Shown here: piece after piece, positions 18,165-22,305 of the stretch
How the letters are laid out: every line of letters begins with the position of its first letter
Position numbering within the stretch: position 1 is the first letter of the stretch
Source: a virus
Virus record (IMG/VR): IMGVR_UViG_3300027637_000031
Coordinates: 1-22,305 of that record
Direction: 5' to 3' (one strand)
DNA length: 22,305 nucleotides
Notes under the pieces: model-generated
What the model was told of the DNA's origin: nothing
What the model saw: the letters and a program-made list of their open reading frames with translations, nothing else
Database searches by the model: none
Program-made: the position numbers and the translations under genes

Positions 18165-19051
18165 TGACGATCGTCGAGCAGGTCGCGGCGGGTGCCCCGG
18201 CCGCCGGCCCCAGCATCACTGAGCCCGGCATGTACGACATGACCAACGAGGAGTACCACTCCCACCGCTACGCCCTCTCCTCCAGTGGCGCCCGCATGCT
18301 CCTCCCCCCGTCCTGCCCCGCCCTGTTCCGGCACGCGCAGGACACCCCGCCCGAGCCGAAGAAGACGTACGAACTCGGCACCGCCGCACACAAGCTGGTC
18401 CTCGGCGAAGGCCCCGACCTCGTACAAGTTGACGCGGACAAGTGGACGACGAACGCAGTCAAGGCCGAAGTCGCCGCGATCCGCGACGAGGGCGGCATCC
18501 CACTGAAGCCCGCCGAATACGAGCAAGTCCACGCGATGGCCGACGCCCTGCGCCGACACCCCATCGCCGCCGCCCTGTTCGACCCCGCGCGCGGGAAGCC
18601 CGAGCAGTCCCTGTTCTGGCGGGACCGGCCGACCGGCGTCATGCGCAGGGCCCGCTTCGACTGGCTGCCCGACGCCCGCTCCGGACGCCTGATCATCCCC
18701 GACTACAAGACGTGCCGATCCGCCGAACCCGCCGCGCTCGCACGGGCGGTGGAGGAATTCGGCTACCACCAGCAAGACGACTGGTACCGCGCCGCCGCAC
18801 GAGCCCTCGGCCTCGCCGACGACACGGCCGCGTTCGTCTTCGTCTGCCAGGAGAAGACCCCGCCGTACGTCGTGACCGTCGTCGAGATGGACGCCACCGC
18901 CCGCCGAATCGGAGCGGCCCGCAACCGGCGCGCCCTCGAAGTCTTCGCCGAGTGCACCGCCACCGGTGTCTGGCCCGGCTACAGCGACGAGATCGCCTAC
19001 CTCTCCCTGCCCACCTGGGCCGAAAACCGTGACACCGAGGAGTACCTGTGA
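18164..19051 (+). CDS. PD-(D/E)XK exonuclease, RecE/exodeoxyribonuclease VIII-like
   Basis: A 295-residue protein from ATG 18164 in a one-base overlap with the previous stop. It belongs to the PD-(D/E)XK nuclease superfamily found in phage recombination pairs. GTAAHKLVLGEG (about 72-83) is the conserved GxxxH helix. D166 in ARFDWLP and D180-Y-K182 (IPDYKTC) form the catalytic D...D-x-K pattern, followed by FGYHQQDDWYRAAA (about 197-210) with Gln and Tyr of the QxxxY motif. The expected reaction is 5'-3' resection of double-stranded DNA to give 3' single strands for an annealing protein. The next gene is a probable annealing protein. Confidence 0.88.
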   Translation: MTIVEQVAAGAPAAGPSITEPGMYDMTNEEYHSHRYALSSSGARMLLPPSCPALFRHAQDTPPEPKKTYELGTAAHKLVLGEGPDLVQVDADKWTTNAVKAEVAAIRDEGGIPLKPAEYEQVHAMADALRRHPIAAALFDPARGKPEQSLFWRDRPTGVMRRARFDWLPDARSGRLIIPDYKTCRSAEPAALARAVEEFGYHQQDDWYRAAARALGLADDTAAFVFVCQEKTPPYVVTVVEMDATARRIGAARNRRALEVFAECTATGVWPGYSDEIAYLSLPTWAENRDTEEYL

Positions 19052-19926
19052 ACTACCCCGCCGAGCGCCCGGCCCCGGCTGCCGCCCCTGCTCGCATCGG
19101 GCAGGGAACCGCTGTCGAGCAGTCCCGCGCCGTCGCCGAGGTCCAGGCCGCGATCGTCGTCGCACAGAACTGCCCCCGCGACATCAACGCCGCCATCGCC
19201 GAGATGCGCCAGTCCTGCCAGCAGATGTTCCTCGCCGAGCGCGCGTTCTTCCGCTACTCCCGAGGCTCCGGCAGCATCACCGGCGCCTCCGTCCACCTCG
19301 CCCGCGAACTCGCCCGCTGCTGGGGAAACATCCAGTACGGCCTCGTCGAGATGCGCCGCGACGACGAGTTCGGCCAGTCCGAGATGCAGGCCTTCGCCTG
19401 GGACGTCGAGAAGAACTCCCGCAATTCATCGACGTTCATCGTTCCGCACAAGAGGGACCAAAAGGGCGGCCCCAAGCAGCTCACCGACATGCGGGACATC
19501 TACGAGAACAACGCGAACAACGGTGCCCGTCGCGTCCGTGAGGCGATCTTCGCGATCCTCCCGCCCTGGTTCGTCGAAGAGGCCAAGCAGATCTGCACCA
19601 AGACGCTGTCCGATGGCGGCGGCAAGCCGCTCCCGCAGCGCATCGCCGACGCGATCCGCGCGTTCGAGGGCATCGGCGTCACGCAGGACCGCATCGAGAC
19701 GAAGCTCGGCCGGCCGTCGGGGAAGTGGACCGAGCACGACGTTGCGCAGCTCCTCGTCGCGTTCCAGTCCATCAACCGCGGCGAAGTGACGGCGGACGAC
19801 GAGTTCCCGCTGCCGCGGGTGACGGTGGACGAGATCAAGCAGCAGGCGGCCACGCCCCCGCCCGCGGCTGAGGGTTCGTCGGAGTGGCCGGCGGCTGCGG
19901 CTCCCGGATCGGGGGCCCGCGCATGA
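19048..19926 (+). CDS. probable single-strand annealing protein (RecT/Redbeta-like role)
   Basis: A 292-residue protein from GTG 19048, overlapping the exonuclease stop. It contains SRGSGSITGASVHLARELAR and WGNIQYGLVEMR (about 71-105), then EMQAFAWDVEKNSR (about 113-126) and IVPHKRD. This layout occurs in a group of actinophage proteins found next to exonucleases. The N-terminus is Pro/Ala-rich, and the tail after about residue 265 is a flexible Ala/Pro/Gly region. The pairing with a PD-(D/E)XK exonuclease is the main support for a single-strand annealing role; motifs alone do not prove it. No ATPase motif is seen, so a RecA-type function is unlikely. Confidence 0.65.
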   Translation: MNYPAERPAPAAAPARIGQGTAVEQSRAVAEVQAAIVVAQNCPRDINAAIAEMRQSCQQMFLAERAFFRYSRGSGSITGASVHLARELARCWGNIQYGLVEMRRDDEFGQSEMQAFAWDVEKNSRNSSTFIVPHKRDQKGGPKQLTDMRDIYENNANNGARRVREAIFAILPPWFVEEAKQICTKTLSDGGGKPLPQRIADAIRAFEGIGVTQDRIETKLGRPSGKWTEHDVAQLLVAFQSINRGEVTADDEFPLPRVTVDEIKQQAATPPPAAEGSSEWPAAAAPGSGARA

Positions 19927-20651
19927 GCTGGCACCTCGGCCGCCTGTGCGGCTTTGATCTAGAGACAACCGGCGTCGACGTCGAGGCCGACCGCATCGTC
20001 TCGGCCTGCGTCGTCCAGTGCGGCGGCGGACACCCCACCCAGTCCGCAACGTGGATGGCCGACCCCGGGATCGAGATCCCCGAGGGCGCCGCGAAGGTCC
20101 ACGGCATCACCACGGAGCGCGCCCGCGCGGAGGGACGGCCGGCCGCCGAGGTCGTCGAGCAGGTCGTCGCCGCGCTCGCCGAGGTTGTCCTCGCCGGGAC
20201 CCCGGTCGTCGCGATGAACGCCTCGTTCGATCTCACGATCCTCGACCGCGAGGCCCGCCGCCACGGCGTGCAGCCCCTCGTCGACATCGTCGGCGATGAC
20301 CTGCGAGTCATCGACCCGCGCGTCCTCGACAAGAAGATCGACCCGCGCCGGCGCGGCGGCAGGAAGCTCGAAGACCTCTGCCGCACCTACCAAGTGGCCC
20401 TCGACGGAGCGCACTCGGCGGACGCCGACGCCATCGCCGTATGCCGGGTGGCGTGGCGGATCGGGCAGAAGGAGTCCGCGATCGGCGGCGCTGAGCTCGG
20501 TTTCCTGCACGGCAAGCAGGTGGATTGGGCCCGTCAGCAGGCCGAGTCGTTGGCGGACTACTTCCGGCGGACGCCCGGCAAGGAGTCGTGGGCCGACGGC
20601 GTACGCGCCGAATGGCCGCTGATCCCGCACCAGCGTGGGGGTGGGGCGTGA
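19923..20651 (+). CDS. DEDDh 3'-5' exonuclease (DnaQ-like)
   Basis: A 242-residue protein from ATG 19923, overlapping the previous stop. The three exonuclease motifs are visible: ExoI FDLETTG with D12 and E14, ExoII NASFDLTIL with D103, and ExoIII HSADADAI with H164 and D169, so all five DEDDh residues are present. This family removes nucleotides from 3' ends with two metal ions and often proofreads or trims recombination intermediates. In this operon it may trim 3' tails after exonuclease and annealing action. The residues after about 180 have no further known motif. Confidence 0.92.
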   Translation: MSWHLGRLCGFDLETTGVDVEADRIVSACVVQCGGGHPTQSATWMADPGIEIPEGAAKVHGITTERARAEGRPAAEVVEQVVAALAEVVLAGTPVVAMNASFDLTILDREARRHGVQPLVDIVGDDLRVIDPRVLDKKIDPRRRGGRKLEDLCRTYQVALDGAHSADADAIAVCRVAWRIGQKESAIGGAELGFLHGKQVDWARQQAESLADYFRRTPGKESWADGVRAEWPLIPHQRGGGA

Positions 20652-21097
20652 TGTGGTTCGTCACCCGCCGCCGCCACAACGCTGAACTCGCCGCCGTCAA
20701 GGCCGAAGCCGACCGGCTCCGCGACGAGCGCGACGCCACCGTCAGCAAGCTGGCCACCGCCGTCTACAACCGCGAACAAGTCCTGCGGCAGAACGCCGAG
20801 CAGGACGCGGCGAACCGGCGCTTGCACGGCCGGATCCTCGAACTCAGCCGCCGCCTCAGCGCTGTCCGGGAAGCCGACCCCGAATACGCGGCCAGCTTGG
20901 AGCGCCGGGTTGCCCGCCTCCGCCTGGTCGGCGTCCGCATCCTCGCCGCCTACGCCGCCGAGAAGAAGCGCGCCGACCGGCTTCAGACCCGCCTCGACGA
21001 CGCCTGCGGCCTCGACCATCCGGCTGTCGTCGAGGGCGCGGCCTGGCAGGCGCGACGCCACGACAAGCCCCGCCGCAAGGAGGCGAGCACGTCATGA
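20651..21097 (+). CDS. coiled-coil early protein
   Basis: A 148-residue protein from ATG 20651; an in-frame GTG at 20648 is also possible. It begins MWFVTRRRHNAELAAVKAEADRLRDER, a short hydrophobic-basic start followed by a long, highly charged coiled coil to about residue 120. No transmembrane span is convincing. The end is basic (RRHDKPRRKEAS). Such proteins occur in Streptomyces phages and chromosomes without known function. A membrane-peripheral or scaffolding role is possible. Overlaps both neighbours. Confidence 0.7.
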   Translation: MWFVTRRRHNAELAAVKAEADRLRDERDATVSKLATAVYNREQVLRQNAEQDAANRRLHGRILELSRRLSAVREADPEYAASLERRVARLRLVGVRILAAYAAEKKRADRLQTRLDDACGLDHPAVVEGAAWQARRHDKPRRKEASTS

Positions 21098-21456
21098 ACG
21101 AGCGGATCACTACCGGAGCCGCAGCCCTCATGGCCAGCCTGTCGCTCCTCACCGGCATCACCCGCCTGTGGCCCGCACCTACCGGACGGCACCGGGCGAA
21201 GCCCGTCCTGCTGCTGCCCGACCAGCCGTTCGCGCTGCCCGCCTCGCCGGTCCGGCATGCGCCGCTCGACGAGGCCGTGTTGGAGCAGCTCCTCGACAAC
21301 GGGGCGATCGCCGCGAATGAGTTCGCCACGTGTCCGGCGGAGGGGCTGCGCCGGTTCCACGCCTTCTACCGCAACGGCATCCGCGAGTGCTGGACGTGCG
21401 GCTCGCAAGCAGCGGGCGACGCGATCGCCGCCACCACAACCACCAAGGGGGACTGA
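21094..21456 (+). CDS. early protein with hydrophobic N-terminus and CxxC
   Basis: A 120-residue protein from ATG 21094. A short hydrophobic stretch (about residues 7-21, TGAAALMASLSLLTG) could be a membrane anchor or uncleaved signal. The C-terminal half contains NEFATCPAEG (about 74-83) and ECWTCGS (about 98-104), giving three cysteines in CxxC-like arrangement. Function unknown. ATGA overlap with the previous gene; a 2-base gap to the next. Confidence 0.65.
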   Translation: MNERITTGAAALMASLSLLTGITRLWPAPTGRHRAKPVLLLPDQPFALPASPVRHAPLDEAVLEQLLDNGAIAANEFATCPAEGLRRFHAFYRNGIRECWTCGSQAAGDAIAATTTTKGD

Positions 21457-21458
21457 CC

Positions 21459-21887
21459 ATGGGCTACATCACCCACGTCACCGGCGAGTTCGCCATCGAA
21501 CCGCCGCTCACCTGGAACGAGATCAAGGCCAGCCCGTTCACCTCACCGAGCTGCCACGACCGCAACGTCCGGCTGCACCGCGCCACCAACCACGAGTACG
21601 ACCTCGTCCTCCGTGTCGAGGAGGAGTCCGTCGACACCGACGACGGCGAGATGGTCCGCCGTACCGCCTCCGCGCTGGTCATGCCGCACATCGACGAGTA
21701 CCGCGCCCGCGGCCTGGTCGAGCAGGTACAGAAGGTCATCGACCTGTTCCCCGGCCACACGTTCACCGGTCGTCTGGAGTGCGAGGGCGAGGAGAACACC
21801 GACCTGTGGCGGGTCGTCGTCCGCGACGGCCGCGCCGTCAAGGTCGAGCCGCGCATCGTGTGGCCGGACGAGGACGGTGGCCAGTGA
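21459..21887 (+). CDS. DUF6205 family protein
   Basis: A 142-residue protein from ATG 21459, with AAGGGGGAC upstream. The sequence MGYITHVTGEFAIEPPLTWNEIK at the start, the VEEESVDTDDGEMVRR block (about 52-67) and the FTGRLECEGEENTDLWRVVV region (about 103-122), ending with KVEPRIVWPDE, match my memory of DUF6205 from Streptomyces and phages. The function of this family is unknown. No metal site or membrane segment is visible. It overlaps the resolvase start by GTGA. Confidence 0.78.
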   Translation: MGYITHVTGEFAIEPPLTWNEIKASPFTSPSCHDRNVRLHRATNHEYDLVLRVEEESVDTDDGEMVRRTASALVMPHIDEYRARGLVEQVQKVIDLFPGHTFTGRLECEGEENTDLWRVVVRDGRAVKVEPRIVWPDEDGGQ

Positions 21888-22305
21888 CCACCCTTTTCGA
21901 CCTCACCCCCGAGAGTCCGGCCGCCAACACGGCGGCCGAGCCCCGGCCCTACGTCATCACCCTCCCCTCCGGCCTGACCCTCCTCAACGCAAACCAGCGC
22001 CTCCACCACCGACCCAAGGGCGAACGCACCGCTGAAATCCGCGCCAAGGCCATGGAAGCCGTCAGCGAGAACCCCGCCCTCATGGACGCACTCGCCGCGG
22101 CCAAGCCCGGCCCGCTGTTCCAGCGCGCTCACGTCCTCGGCATCCTCCACCCGGACCGGAACAACCGGTGCGACCCCGCGAACTGGTACCCGTCCTTCAA
22201 GGCCGCGGTCGACGGGATCGTGGACGCTGGCCTGCTGGACGACGACGACCACACCCGCGTGGTGGGCCCGGACATGAGGCTCGGCCGGAAGGTGAAAGGC
22301 GGGCA
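21884..22305 (+). CDS. RusA-like Holliday junction resolvase (cut by window end)
   Basis: Partial gene from GTG 21884, with 140 codons visible and no stop before the end. After a variable N-terminus, the segment NQRLHHRPKGERTAEIRAKA (about 37-56) is followed by the RusA-type core: NNRCDPANW with D97 and N100, K106 in FKAAVDGIVDAGLLDDDDH, and D110 plus the acidic run 119-122. RusA-type enzymes are dimers that cut four-way DNA junctions using acidic residues. It completes the recombination module of exonuclease, annealing protein and DEDDh nuclease. Confidence 0.82.
   Translation, partial: MTTLFDLTPESPAANTAAEPRPYVITLPSGLTLLNANQRLHHRPKGERTAEIRAKAMEAVSENPALMDALAAAKPGPLFQRAHVLGILHPDRNNRCDPANWYPSFKAAVDGIVDAGLLDDDDHTRVVGPDMRLGRKVKGG

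Noticed and set aside
18137-19165. A 342-residue open frame on the minus strand opposite the exonuclease
   Set aside because: It lies across two well-supported plus-strand genes and has low-complexity composition, so it is a shadow frame.

Overview
The window looks like a continuous stretch of a temperate actinobacterial phage genome, most likely from a Streptomyces phage. The evidence is very high GC content with G/C in third codon positions, frequent GTG starts, a WhiB-family regulator, a DUF6205-like protein and many small genes joined by 4-nt ATGA/GTGA overlaps. It could also be an extrachromosomal or circularly permuted prophage. No host housekeeping gene, rRNA, tRNA or CRISPR array was recognised.

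Layout. (1) 1-4177, plus strand: the end of the late region. It holds a Cys-containing small protein, two tandem paralogous virion-type proteins, another probable structural protein, an amidase endolysin, a holin-like protein, a small coiled-coil protein and a GT-B type glycosyltransferase. (2) 4185-5397, minus strand: an accessory cassette with a small winged-helix protein, a WhiB-like protein fused to a C-terminal zinc ribbon, and a minimal RNA ligase-type nucleotidyltransferase. (3) 5538-6496, plus: a coiled-coil membrane protein coupled to a membrane-anchored collagen-like protein. (4) 6558-7735, minus: a DUF433 antitoxin and PIN-like toxin pair. (5) 7907-10568: a divergent unit with a small minus-strand gene and a plus-strand operon of an HTH-helical-repeat regulator and three downstream proteins, with several palindromes. 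(6) 10653-12959: an XRE regulator, a small protein and a large serine integrase with a possible attP just upstream. (7) 12892-14363: a membrane coiled-coil protein, then divergent repressor and Cro-like genes around a 250-bp region dense in palindromes. (8) 14360 to the window end: a long, tightly packed early operon of small Cys-rich and coiled-coil proteins. It leads into a recombination module: PD-(D/E)XK exonuclease, probable single-strand annealing protein, DEDDh exonuclease and a RusA-like resolvase cut by the window edge.

How the genes work together. Regions 1 and 3 serve virion maturation, lysis and the cell surface. Regions 6 and 7 set integration and the lysis-lysogeny decision. Region 8 is expressed early for DNA recombination and replication. 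Regions 2, 4 and 5 look like accessory cargo that may act on the host or on rival phages. The strongest unexplained signal is in region 7. The divergent repressor and Cro-like proteins share an almost identical recognition helix, and their intergenic region carries two perfect 16-bp CTCCCT-AGGGAG palindromes plus two degenerate copies. Late, integration and early genes lie in one uninterrupted run around the integrase, which suggests the unintegrated phage arrangement.
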